DNA of 41,997 bases from CAZKMM01 sp964553915 (GTDB taxonomy: Bacteria > RBG-13-61-14 > DRUE01). Location: assembly GCA_964553915.1 (NCBI GenBank), contig CAZKMM010000005.1:1-41997 (forward strand). The letters are read 5' to 3'. Position numbers and translations under genes: made by a program. Below the pieces are notes generated by a model that ran no database searches, was not told the DNA's origin, and worked only from the letters and a program-made list of their open reading frames with translations. This document shows, piece after piece, positions 25,721-33,852 of this stretch. The stretch's first letter is position 1. Each line of letters opens with the position of its first letter.

Positions 25721-27145
25721 ATGCGGAAAAAAATATTTGGGAAATCTGGACTCTTTTTTCTGGGAATAGCTTTAGGAATTATTTTCGCAGGGGTGGGATT
25801 TTCCCGGGGGGAGATTTTCTGGCAAGAAGCGGGAGAGGCTCCGATAATAAATTTTACCCCACCTCCCAGCTTTGCTCCGATTGCAGAAAAAGTTAATCCC
25901 GCGGTGGTCACGGTTTATACAGTAAAAACATATAAGTCACCATTTAAATTTGGTCCTAAGGGATTTTTCTTCTTTTTCGGACCCGAGCCCTTTCAGGAAA
26001 AGGGAATGGGCTCCGGGTTTATCATCACCCCGGACGGTTATATTGTCACCAACTATCATGTCATTAAAGATGCGGATGAAATTAGAGTGGCGGTAGGTAT
26101 GAAAAATAAACAGAAATACCTGGCAAAAAAAATTGGTTGGGATAAAGAAACCGATGTTGCTCTGATTAAAATTGATGCTAAAAATCTCCCCACTGTGACC
26201 TTGGGAGATTCTGACCGGGTAAAAGTTGGAGATTGGGTGGTGGCTATTGGGAGCCCGTTTGAATTCCCTCATACTTTAACCGCAGGAATTGTCAGTGCCA
26301 AGGGAAGAAGACTGGGCGGTCCTTATGATGATTTCATTCAGACCGATGCTTCAATCAATCCTGGAAATTCCGGCGGTCCTCTGGTGAATATGCGGGGGGA
26401 GGTGATCGGGATTAACACCCTCATTGTCTCTCCGGGGATGAGTCCGGGCAATGTGGGAATTGGATTTGCCATCCCGATTAATTTGGTAAAAGCCTTACTT
26501 CCGGAGCTGAAAGAAAAGGGCAGGATAACCCGTGCCTGGCTTGGAGTTCATATCCAGGAGGTTACTCCGGAACTGGCAGAGAGCTTCGGCTTGAAAGAGT
26601 CAAAAGGTGCTCTGGTAAGCGAAGTAGATAAAAACTCCCCAGCAGAAAGGTCCGGAATTAAGCCCGGAGATATTATTGTAAAATTTAATGACAAAGAAGT
26701 AGAAGACTGGCTCCAGCTTCCTTTGCTGGTATCTCTCCAAAAACCGGGCACTAAAGCAAAGGTAACGGTCTTTCGGGAGGGAAGGTTATTAGACATCTGG
26801 GTAACTTTAGGGAAAAAATCTGAAAAACAAGTAGCTCAAGAAATCCCTCAAAAACCAGAAAATCCCCTGGGAGTGATTGTTAGCAATTTAACCCCGGAAA
26901 AAGCTGAGGAGCTGGGCTATCAAGAGCTGAAAGGAGCTTTGGTGGTTTATGTTTCACCAGAAAGTCCCCTTTATGGGCATCTTCTTCCGGATGATTTAAT
27001 TCTTCAAATTAATCATTATAATATTCAATCTGCTCGTGATTTTAACCAGGTATCTGCCAAACTACATCCAGGACAATTAGTCCGAATTTATTACCGAAGA
27101 GGAGAGATTTCTATGTTCTTTGCTTTCCGCCTACCTAAAAAATAA
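25721..27145 (+). CDS. htrA: HtrA/DegP-family serine protease with two PDZ domains (paralogue 2)
   Basis: A 474-residue protease. The start chosen is the ATG at 25721, preceded by GGGGGAAAG; the in-frame ATG at 25685 lies inside the DUF1844 gene and has no ribosome site. The N-terminus is an uncleaved-looking anchor or signal (residues 8-28). The catalytic triad is His113 (TNYHVIKD), Asp145 (ETDVALIKI) and Ser217 (NPGNSGGPL). A Phe-rich loop (residues 75-92) corresponds to the LA region of DegP. PDZ1 spans about 285-375 (AWLGVHI, SGIKPGDIIVKFND) and PDZ2 about 390-470. It is clearly diverged from paralogue 1, not a recent copy. Confidence 0.93.
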   Translation: MRKKIFGKSGLFFLGIALGIIFAGVGFSRGEIFWQEAGEAPIINFTPPPSFAPIAEKVNPAVVTVYTVKTYKSPFKFGPKGFFFFFGPEPFQEKGMGSGFIITPDGYIVTNYHVIKDADEIRVAVGMKNKQKYLAKKIGWDKETDVALIKIDAKNLPTVTLGDSDRVKVGDWVVAIGSPFEFPHTLTAGIVSAKGRRLGGPYDDFIQTDASINPGNSGGPLVNMRGEVIGINTLIVSPGMSPGNVGIGFAIPINLVKALLPELKEKGRITRAWLGVHIQEVTPELAESFGLKESKGALVSEVDKNSPAERSGIKPGDIIVKFNDKEVEDWLQLPLLVSLQKPGTKAKVTVFREGRLLDIWVTLGKKSEKQVAQEIPQKPENPLGVIVSNLTPEKAEELGYQELKGALVVYVSPESPLYGHLLPDDLILQINHYNIQSARDFNQVSAKLHPGQLVRIYYRRGEISMFFAFRLPKK

Positions 27146-27165
27146 AGGAGGTGAATTAATTTCCC

Positions 27166-27879
27166 GTGAATAAAGAAAAAAAGACCGTGCTGTTGGTTGA
27201 TGATGTTCGGCTTTTTTTAAAGCTGGAAGAAACTTTTTTCAAAAGAGCCGGCTGTCAGGTGGTTACCGCAGAATCCGGTAAAGAAGCAATTGAGCAGGCG
27301 AAAAAACACCAGCCCGATGCAATTTTACTGGACTACTATATGCCAGATATGAAAGGAGATGAGATCTGTAAAATTCTTCGGCAGGAGGAAAGTACCAAAA
27401 ATATTCCGGTCATCATTGTTTCTACTTCCAGCAAGCCGGAAGATATAGAAAAATGCTACCAGGCAGGATGTAATGACTACCTGACCAAACCCATCAAGCC
27501 AGAAGTGGTTTTGTCCAGAACCGCTCAGGTGATTGGTCTTCCTTATCGGATTCATCGCCGTCTGGCGGTAAATTTCAGAATTCAGGGTAGGGTTCCATCT
27601 TTAACTTTTACCGGCTTTTCCCGGAATATAAGTGAAAGCGGAATTTTAATTGAAACCGACCGGAAAATTAATATTAAAGATTCCCTCCAGCTCTGGCTTC
27701 CGATTTTAGAAAACCAGGATACCATTGAGGTAAAAGGAGAAGTGGTACGAGAGGAAATTAATAGAAAAAAAGCCTCATATTGTTATGGAATCAAATTCAT
27801 AGATTTATCTCCGGAGGAAAAAGAGGCTCTTTCCGAATTTCTGAAAAAACATCTTCCTGATGAAGAAGCGATAGAATGA
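27166..27879 (+). CDS. Response regulator with receiver and PilZ domains
   Basis: A 237-residue two-domain protein. The receiver has Asp12-Asp13, phospho-acceptor Asp56 (LLDYYMPDMKG), Ser86/Thr87 and Lys108 (LTKPIKP). The PilZ domain (about 125-232) keeps both c-di-GMP motifs: Arg131-Arg132 with RIQGRV, and NISESG (154-159). Phosphorylation and c-di-GMP binding are therefore both expected. The start is GTG at 27166; an in-frame stop at 27157 rules out longer versions. The AGGAGG at 27146-27151 is 14 bases away, unusually far. No histidine kinase is nearby. The stop overlaps the diadenylate cyclase start (ATGA). Confidence 0.92.
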   Translation: MNKEKKTVLLVDDVRLFLKLEETFFKRAGCQVVTAESGKEAIEQAKKHQPDAILLDYYMPDMKGDEICKILRQEESTKNIPVIIVSTSSKPEDIEKCYQAGCNDYLTKPIKPEVVLSRTAQVIGLPYRIHRRLAVNFRIQGRVPSLTFTGFSRNISESGILIETDRKINIKDSLQLWLPILENQDTIEVKGEVVREEINRKKASYCYGIKFIDLSPEEKEALSEFLKKHLPDEEAIE

Positions 27880-28868
27880 GGGAAAAAGTGCCGGAAGAAA
27901 AAAAAATAAGGTCAAGCTCGCAGGAAAGCAAACCAAAGTCAAAAAAAACTGCAACGGGCAGGAAACCCACTCCAGAAGAAAAAGAGCGAGAAAAATTTAA
28001 TCGCTCTGTGATTGAATCCGCTTTAAGGATTGCTGACCGGCTAGAAGCAGAATCTATTCTCTTAATTGTGGACGACCCCCGCCAGTATCAATTTCCAGAA
28101 AAAGTATTAAAAACCCCCAACCTGAAGTTAGTAATCAGCAATCGGGAGGCAGAAGAAGAAGCCCGAAAACAATTTAAAACCGTACTCACCATTCCAGAAA
28201 TCAAATTAAGCAGATTGGCAAAGATTAAGCTAGCGGTAATGGGAGCCATCAATAAGGGAATGATAGAACTGGGCAACCGAATTGTCTGTGTCTGCGGAGT
28301 TAAGGAGTTTAAAACTCTGGATACTCTGGTCGTGATTGAAATCGGTAAAGAATACGAAATCCTTTCCTCCAAGGAGGTAGCAAATATTTCCAGCTCCATT
28401 CATCCGGGAGTATTTGAAGAACTTTTAAGAATAGCGGTGGAGCTAGCCCATCAGGGAAGAGAAGGAAAGCCAGTGGGTACTATTTTTGTTCTGGGCGATT
28501 CTGAACGAGTGATGCAATTATCCCGGCAGATGATATTTAATCCTTTCCAGGGCTATCCGGAAGAAGAAAGGAATATTTTAGACCCAAGTCTGAGAGAAAC
28601 CATCAAGGAGTTTGCCTCCCTGGATGGGGCATTTGTTATTAGAGATGATGGAGTAATTTTATCTGCTGGAAGATATTTAAATGCCTCTATTGAAGATGCC
28701 AGCCTTCCTCAAGGGCTGGGGAGCAGACATGCGGCTGCTGCGGGAATTACCGCCCTTACTGATGCCATTGCCATTGTTATCTCAGAAAGCACCGGTGATG
28801 TTAGAATCTTTAAAAACGGCAAAATCTTTATGGAAATTGAAAAAGAAACTCCCCAGAAAGTTGGTTAA
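27876..28868 (+). CDS. dacZ: Diadenylate cyclase of the CdaZ/DacZ type (c-di-AMP synthase)
   Basis: A 330-residue protein predicted to make c-di-AMP from two ATP. Residues 1-42 are a Lys/Glu/Ser-rich disordered arm. Residues 45-170 look like a pyruvate-kinase C-terminal-type domain (IADRLEAESILLIVDD and GAINKGMIELGNRIVCVCG). Residues 235-325 are the DAC domain with DGAFVIRDDG from 250 and GSRHAAAAGIT around 283 (Arg284-His285). The catalytic Asp250-Gly-Ala and Arg-His pairs are present; RHAAA replaces the usual bacterial RHRAA. PK_C plus DAC is the archaeal DacZ layout, distinct from DisA, CdaA and CdaS. ATGA coupling joins it to the REC-PilZ gene. Confidence 0.8.
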   Translation: MREKVPEEKKIRSSSQESKPKSKKTATGRKPTPEEKEREKFNRSVIESALRIADRLEAESILLIVDDPRQYQFPEKVLKTPNLKLVISNREAEEEARKQFKTVLTIPEIKLSRLAKIKLAVMGAINKGMIELGNRIVCVCGVKEFKTLDTLVVIEIGKEYEILSSKEVANISSSIHPGVFEELLRIAVELAHQGREGKPVGTIFVLGDSERVMQLSRQMIFNPFQGYPEEERNILDPSLRETIKEFASLDGAFVIRDDGVILSAGRYLNASIEDASLPQGLGSRHAAAAGITALTDAIAIVISESTGDVRIFKNGKIFMEIEKETPQKVG

Positions 28869-28870
28869 AA

Positions 28871-29422
28871 TTGTTTCAGCCCTTCCAGAGACTCCTGATT
28901 GCCCTGTTTTTTGTTTTTGCTTCGCTCTGGCTCAGCTTTTATTATCAGCATCAGCTTCCTGAAGAAATCCCTGTCCACTTTAACGCCAGAGGAAACCCAG
29001 ACCGATGGCAGAGCCGAACCACTGCACTGGTGAGCTTCCCTGCTTTTGAAGGAATGATAGCATTTTTATATCTTCTTTCTTCCTGGCTGATTAAAAATCC
29101 CAAGTATCAAAGATTTAAATTTAAAACTCCAGTTTCCGAATCACAGAAAAAGGAAATTATTGCCAATGCGGAACAAATGATAGATATCCTGATGATTTGC
29201 TCCTTGATGATATTTTTAGACCTGCAATGGGAATCTTTTCGTATTGCTCTTGAAAGGACCAAAAAATTAAGTCCATTCCTATGGATAATCACTGCTGTAA
29301 TGCTTTTATCTTCCCTGTTTTATACGATTAAGCTGATAAAAATCTCCCGTCCATCCAGCACAGGATTTAGGGAAGCTGAAAATAACTCATCTGAGGAAGA
29401 AACCAGCGGGACAAAAAATTGA
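28871..29422 (+). CDS. DUF1648 domain membrane protein
   Basis: A 183-residue protein with four predicted helices (about 7-23, 53-72, 100-117, 137-157). Between the first two is the DUF1648 signature LPEEIPVHFNARGNPDRW. DUF1648 occurs in SdpI-like and other small membrane proteins; its biochemical role is not established. The start is TTG at 28871, 2 bases after the diadenylate cyclase stop, with no good ribosome site, so coupling is likely. The C-terminal tail is Ser/Glu-rich and its last 56 bases overlap a convergent minus-strand gene. Confidence 0.78.
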   Translation: MFQPFQRLLIALFFVFASLWLSFYYQHQLPEEIPVHFNARGNPDRWQSRTTALVSFPAFEGMIAFLYLLSSWLIKNPKYQRFKFKTPVSESQKKEIIANAEQMIDILMICSLMIFLDLQWESFRIALERTKKLSPFLWIITAVMLLSSLFYTIKLIKISRPSSTGFREAENNSSEEETSGTKN

Positions 29423-29684
29423 GCACGGAAAAGACCAGAAAAATTAAAAGCGAGACCAGAAAGGCATAAAAAATACTTTTTAAAACCACCTCGGGCTGAT
29501 TTTTCCCGAGCGATTTTCCCCAGAAAACTTTTGCCTGCCAGTTCAGAACCAGAAACCAGCCAAAACAGAGCCAGAAAATCACTCCCAGCTTAATCCGTAA
29601 AATCAACTCCATAATTAAAAACCACCAGAAGCTCATCCTCCAGAAAATCCTTTTATCCACTGCCCATAAATCCTCTAGCTTCAT
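29367..29684 (-). CDS. Small hydrophobic membrane protein, unknown function
   Basis: From the ATG at 29684 the product is 105 residues, with aromatic-rich helices (about residues 16-32, 35-47 and 73-96) and basic loops. An upstream TTG at 29729 would add 15 residues. The shorter form is preferred because a TACAAT box sits just upstream and ATG is the stronger start. The gene converges on the DUF1648 gene with a 56-base overlap and diverges from the HgdB-like gene. No family is recognised. Low-complexity hydrophobic sequence makes this less certain than its neighbours. Confidence 0.5.
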   Translation of the reverse strand: MKLEDLWAVDKRIFWRMSFWWFLIMELILRIKLGVIFWLCFGWFLVLNWQAKVFWGKSLGKNQPEVVLKSIFYAFLVSLLIFLVFSVLNFLSRWFLPQMSYFQLP

Positions 29685-29762
29685 CTCTAAAAGATTGTAT
29701 CTGTTTTCTTTGAAAACAAAAATTTGCAAAATCCTTAAAATTGAATTAGCCTTTTTAGAGAG

Positions 29763-31001
29763 ATGAGCGAGGAAAAAAGAATCCAGAGTTTAAATCGGCT
29801 TAAAGAAATAAACTTTTTTTATTATGCTGGACTTCATCAGGCAAAGGAAAAAGGCACTCATAAGATTGTTTATCTAAATGCTTTGGGTCCGATTGAATTT
29901 GTCTATGCCTTTAATACTGCCCTTCCCTGCTATCCGGAGAATCATTCTGTGGTGCTTCAGGCAAAAAAGATGGCTCTGGACACTGCGCTGGGAGCAGAGG
30001 CTCAAGGATACGCACAGGACATCTGCTCTTATGCTCGGTGTGATTTAGGATACCGATACACAGGCAAAAGCCCTATCGGAGGAATCCCAGCCCCGGACCT
30101 GCTGGTTTATTCCAGTGCCCAGTGCTTCACTTTATTTAAATGGTTTGAGGAACTTTCCAGATTCTATCAGGTGCCAATTTTTGTCCTGGATGTGCCCGGA
30201 CAGGGAAGAGGCTGGAGAGCAGAGCCGGAGCGAAGTGCGGTTTTATATGTCAAGGAACAACTTTATCAAATGATTGAATGGCTGGAAGATAAGCTGGGAG
30301 AAAAATTTGAGCTGGAAAAGTTCAAAGAAACCGTCCGGCTCAGCTACGAATCTGCCCGGCTCTGGTATTTGATTCTACTCTCTTCTCAGCATATTCCTTC
30401 ACCAATTTCTCTTCTTGAGCAATACTTTGCAATGGCTCCGATTGTTGACCAGCGAGGTCGGAAGGTGGTGGTGGATTTTTACCAGGAGCTTCTGGAAGAA
30501 CTTAAACAGAGGATTTCCCAGGGAATCGGCAGTGTTGCCGGAGAAAAATACCGCTTCTGGTGGGATGGTCTTCCTCTCTGGCAGTCGCTTCGGGACTTTT
30601 ATGACATCCTCAAAGAAAGAAAAATCTGCCTGGTTGCTAATAACTATACCCGTGCCTGGTGCCAGCTCTCTTTTGAGCCAAGAGATGAACTTGATGCAAT
30701 GCTGGAAGATTATGCCTACCGCCTGGTGCGAAATTTTGACCCGATGATTCGGGAACGAAGCCTGGATATCGCAGAAGCCATCAAGCAATTCAAGCTCAAT
30801 GGTTTTATCCTTCATTCTGACCATTCCTGCCGGTTTCTTTCTTTAGGGCTGGTGGATACTTTAAAGAAAGTGCAGGAACTGAGCGGAGTGCCCGGACTCC
30901 TTCTGGACACTGACCACGGCGACCCCCGGCTTTATCAATCCGAACAAATCCGAAACCGAATTGATGCTTACCTGGAAATGCTCACCCCTATTTCCAGCTG
31001 A
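29763..31001 (+). CDS. 2-Hydroxyacyl-CoA dehydratase HgdB/BcrC-like protein, orphan
   Basis: A 412-residue protein of the HgdB/benzoyl-CoA-reductase subunit family. Candidate iron-sulfur cysteines occur in FNTALPCYPEN, DICSYARCDLGY, SSAQCFTLFKWFEE and HSDHSCRFLS, matching the places where the family binds [4Fe-4S]. In known enzymes two such subunits form a heterodimer fed electrons by an ATP-dependent activator. Neither a second subunit nor an activator is seen in this window. It stands alone with about 80 bases downstream before the next operon, so the pathway cannot be inferred. It is predicted oxygen-sensitive, which suits an anaerobe. Confidence 0.85.
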   Translation: MSEEKRIQSLNRLKEINFFYYAGLHQAKEKGTHKIVYLNALGPIEFVYAFNTALPCYPENHSVVLQAKKMALDTALGAEAQGYAQDICSYARCDLGYRYTGKSPIGGIPAPDLLVYSSAQCFTLFKWFEELSRFYQVPIFVLDVPGQGRGWRAEPERSAVLYVKEQLYQMIEWLEDKLGEKFELEKFKETVRLSYESARLWYLILLSSQHIPSPISLLEQYFAMAPIVDQRGRKVVVDFYQELLEELKQRISQGIGSVAGEKYRFWWDGLPLWQSLRDFYDILKERKICLVANNYTRAWCQLSFEPRDELDAMLEDYAYRLVRNFDPMIRERSLDIAEAIKQFKLNGFILHSDHSCRFLSLGLVDTLKKVQELSGVPGLLLDTDHGDPRLYQSEQIRNRIDAYLEMLTPISS

Positions 31002-31041
31002 ACCTATCTCTCTCAATGCCACTTTTTATGCAAAGACAAGC

Positions 31042-31070
31042 TTGATGAATAACTGAGGTTTGGATAAGAT
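31042..31070 (+). promoter_or_regulatory. Promoter candidate for the M20-anmK-murJ operon
   Basis: TTGATG (31042-31047), 17 bases, TAAGAT (31065-31070). The TTG start at 31083 is 12 bases further, giving a leader of about 5-6 bases with no ribosome site. Both boxes match consensus at four of six positions. Confidence 0.45.
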
Positions 31071-31082
31071 TTATTTGTAAAT

Positions 31083-32264
31083 TTGAAGCTGGAAAGGATA
31101 AAAAATCTTTTACAAAAAGCCCTTCTCCAGGAAGAAAAAAGTCTTTTTGAGCTGGGGAGAAAGATTCATCTTCTTTCTGAGCTTAGCTTTGAAGAGTATA
31201 AAACCTCTCAGCTTCTAATTGATTATCTTTCTCAAAATGGTTTTCAAATTGAACCGGGACTGGCAGGACTGAAAACCAGTTTCCGGGCTTATTCCCGGGT
31301 AAAGTCCAAATCTCCGGCCGTGGGCTTTTTAGCAGAGATGGATGCTTTGCCTGAGCTGGGACACGCCTGCGGACATAATTTAATTGCTATCTCCAGCGTT
31401 GGAGCTGGGGTGATTTTAAGAAAAGCTTTTCCTCAGCTTGTCGGAAGTATTGAAGTGTTTGGCTGTCCTGCCGAGGAGCGGGGCGGTGGAAAAATTATTA
31501 TGAATCGGGCGGGAGTATTTGACCATCTGGATTTGGCAATGTTGGTTCATCCTTCAGACCGAACCGAGATTTTCAAGCTCAGCTTAGCTCTGGTAGAGGT
31601 AGAGCTGGAATTTATTGGCAGGTCTGCTCATGCTTCTGCCAATCCGGAAAAAGGGATTAATGCTTTAGAATGTGCGATTCAGACCTTTAATCTGGTAAGT
31701 GCTTTTCGCTCTCAGCTGGGAGCTTCTGCCCGGATTAACGGGATTATAAAAGAGGGAGGCACTGCTCCTAATATTATTCCAGAGCGAGCTCGGGTGGAAT
31801 TCTGGGTAAGAGATTTAACTTTAGAGCAGGCACTGAAAATCGCGGAGATGGTGGTTCAGGCGGGAAGAAGTTCTGCCCGAGCTCTGGGAGCAAAACTCAA
31901 AGCCAAAATCAACCGCAAAAATGCCTATGCCCCATTTCTTCCCAACCGCACCGCGGGAAAACTTCTCTGGGAAATTTTTGAAAAGCTCGGGGTGAAAGTG
32001 GAGCAGGGAGATGAAAAAGCAGAGCTGGGAAGCACCGATTTAGGAAATCTCAGCCATCGGGTTCCTGCCCTTCATCCTACCATTAAGATTAGCTCTGCTC
32101 CGCCTCACAGCCCGGGATTTGCGGTTGCCAGCGGAGACCAAAATTCCTTCGCAATTATGAAAAAAGCTATTCTGGGAATGGCAATTTTAGGTTATCAGGT
32201 TCTCACTGATGGAAATTTAAGAAGAGAAATGAAAAAAGAGCTAAAGCAAAGCCGGGCTAAATGA
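31083..32264 (+). CDS. M20-family amidohydrolase (M20D, PM20D2/AbgB-like)
   Basis: A 393-residue metallohydrolase. The first metal motif is AEMDALPELGHACGHN (near residues 84-99), then CPAEERGGGK (near 130), then the late motif GSTDLGNLSHRVPALHP (near 318-334). The central dimerisation (lid) domain carries GRSAHASANPEKGINALE. These are the marks of M20D amidases such as AbgB and PM20D2, which cleave amide bonds of N-acyl or dipeptide substrates. The context of anmK and mltG hints at a cell-wall peptide or amide, but that is inference. The start is TTG; the stop overlaps the anmK start (ATGA). Confidence 0.88.
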   Translation: MKLERIKNLLQKALLQEEKSLFELGRKIHLLSELSFEEYKTSQLLIDYLSQNGFQIEPGLAGLKTSFRAYSRVKSKSPAVGFLAEMDALPELGHACGHNLIAISSVGAGVILRKAFPQLVGSIEVFGCPAEERGGGKIIMNRAGVFDHLDLAMLVHPSDRTEIFKLSLALVEVELEFIGRSAHASANPEKGINALECAIQTFNLVSAFRSQLGASARINGIIKEGGTAPNIIPERARVEFWVRDLTLEQALKIAEMVVQAGRSSARALGAKLKAKINRKNAYAPFLPNRTAGKLLWEIFEKLGVKVEQGDEKAELGSTDLGNLSHRVPALHPTIKISSAPPHSPGFAVASGDQNSFAIMKKAILGMAILGYQVLTDGNLRREMKKELKQSRAK

Positions 32265-33457
32265 TTATTCTGGGCTTAAACTCTGGCACCAGCCGGGATG
32301 GAATCAGTGGAGTGATTTTTGATTTGAGGACTGTTTTTCCCCACCCGGTTTTTAATCTGCTCTGGCACCAGGAATTTCCCTACCCAAAATCTGTTTTGAA
32401 CTTTTTTTCTCAGCTGGAAAAAAATCCTGCTCTGGAAATTCTTTCCCGGGCAGATTTTTTTCTAGGAGAGGTCTTTGCAGAAACTTCCCAGAAAATAATT
32501 AAAAAGTCCGGGCTAAGCCCGAACAAAATTGATTTAATCGCCAGCCACGGACAAACCATTGCCCACTTTCCCAAGCCCAAAAAAATCGGCAAGTATAATA
32601 TATCTGCTACGGTCCAGCTGGGGGAATTGAGTGTAATTGCCCAGCGAACCGGGATTACCACCGTGGGCAATTTTCGGGCAGGAGATATTGCCGGAGGAGG
32701 TGAAGGAGCACCGATTTTAGCTTACAGCGAATTTCTGCTTTTTGGCTCTAAAAATAAATCCCGAATGATTTTAAATCTGGGAGGAATTGCCAATTTTACT
32801 CTCATTCCTAAAAGAGCAAAGCCTGAGCAAATCCGGGCAATGGATGCCGGGGTATGCAATATCTTTTTGGACCAGCTGATTCAAATTTTAACTGAAGATA
32901 AACTTCGCTTTGACCGAAATGGTAAAATTGCCCAAAAAGGCAAGGTAAGACCGGGATGGAAGGAACATCTTTTAAAACATCTTCTTTTCCGTCCGGGAAG
33001 GAGTAAAAGCCTCTGTGCCCGGCATTATCAAAGAGAATGGATTAAGAAGGTGCTTTCTCCTTTGAAAATATCCGGGGAAAGAAAGCGGGCAGACCTGCTC
33101 CGAAGTGGAGTAAGAGCGGTCGCGGAGATGATTTATCAGGTTTATTCTGATAATTTTAAAGATAATCCGATAGATGAGCTGGTCATCTCCGGCGGAGGGG
33201 CAAAAAATCAGGCTTTGATTTTAGAGATAAAGGAGGTTTTCAAAAAGAAGGTGATTTTAAGCTCAGAGCTGGGCATTCCCCTTCAGGCAAAAGAGCCGAT
33301 TGGATTTGGAATTTTAGCAATGCTTTGCCTTTTGGGAAAAGAGGTTGATTTAAGGTCAATTACTGGTGCGAGGGCACTTTCAATCCTGGGGCAAATTGCT
33401 CCCGGGAAAAACTGGGGAAAATTACTTAAAAAATTAACCAAAGGAGTAAAGCAATGA
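32261..33457 (+). CDS. anmK: Anhydro-N-acetylmuramic acid kinase
   Basis: Opens and phosphorylates 1,6-anhydro-MurNAc to MurNAc-6-phosphate during cell-wall recycling. The 398-residue protein has the ATP-binding GLNSGTSRDGIS (family: GxMSGTSxDG), ASHGQTIAHFP, the catalytic Asp segment FRAGDIAGGGEGAP, NLGGIANF, and ELVISGGGAKN near the end. Asn replaces the usual Met in the first motif. It joins by ATGA to both neighbours. Its substrate would be produced by lytic transglycosylases such as the MltG encoded downstream. Confidence 0.93.
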   Translation: MIILGLNSGTSRDGISGVIFDLRTVFPHPVFNLLWHQEFPYPKSVLNFFSQLEKNPALEILSRADFFLGEVFAETSQKIIKKSGLSPNKIDLIASHGQTIAHFPKPKKIGKYNISATVQLGELSVIAQRTGITTVGNFRAGDIAGGGEGAPILAYSEFLLFGSKNKSRMILNLGGIANFTLIPKRAKPEQIRAMDAGVCNIFLDQLIQILTEDKLRFDRNGKIAQKGKVRPGWKEHLLKHLLFRPGRSKSLCARHYQREWIKKVLSPLKISGERKRADLLRSGVRAVAEMIYQVYSDNFKDNPIDELVISGGGAKNQALILEIKEVFKKKVILSSELGIPLQAKEPIGFGILAMLCLLGKEVDLRSITGARALSILGQIAPGKNWGKLLKKLTKGVKQ

Positions 33458-33852
33458 AAAGGCTTAGAGTAAAAACCACGAGCAGAATTGAAATGATTGA
33501 TATTACCAGTGAGGTGCAAAGGCTGGTAAGTGAAGAGGGAATAAATGAAGGCATCTGTCTGGTCTATTGTCCTCATACCACTGCTGGAGTGGTGATAAAT
33601 GAACATGCGGACCCGAGCGTAGCAGAAGATATTGCTTCTGCTTTGACCGAGCAATATCCCCATCGCCGAGCCTGGAGGCATCTGGAGGGAAATGCAGATG
33701 CCCACGTTAAATCAGCAGTGGTGGGAATCTCCGCAATGATTCCTATTACTGGAGGAAGGCTGGCACTGGGCACCTGGCAGGGAATTTTTTTCTGCGAGTT
33801 TGATGGACCCCGTTCCCGAGAACTTTACATCCAGATTATGAGCAGTGAATAA
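33454..33852 (+). CDS. yjbQ: YjbQ/UPF0047 family protein
   Basis: A 132-residue single-domain protein of the YjbQ family, annotated as a secondary thiamine-phosphate synthase because some members show weak activity of this kind. It has CPHTTAGVVINEHADPSV (near residues 44-61), EGNADAHVKSAVVG, and LGTWQGIFFCEFDGPRSREL. His and Asp in these motifs line the proposed active site. The true cellular role is unsettled. Joined by ATGA upstream and TAATG downstream. Confidence 0.92.
   Translation: MKRLRVKTTSRIEMIDITSEVQRLVSEEGINEGICLVYCPHTTAGVVINEHADPSVAEDIASALTEQYPHRRAWRHLEGNADAHVKSAVVGISAMIPITGGRLALGTWQGIFFCEFDGPRSRELYIQIMSSE

Noticed and set aside
25721..27145. Recent tandem duplication of HtrA
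   Set aside because: The two proteases differ in length, loops and most residues outside the catalytic motifs, so they are old paralogues.
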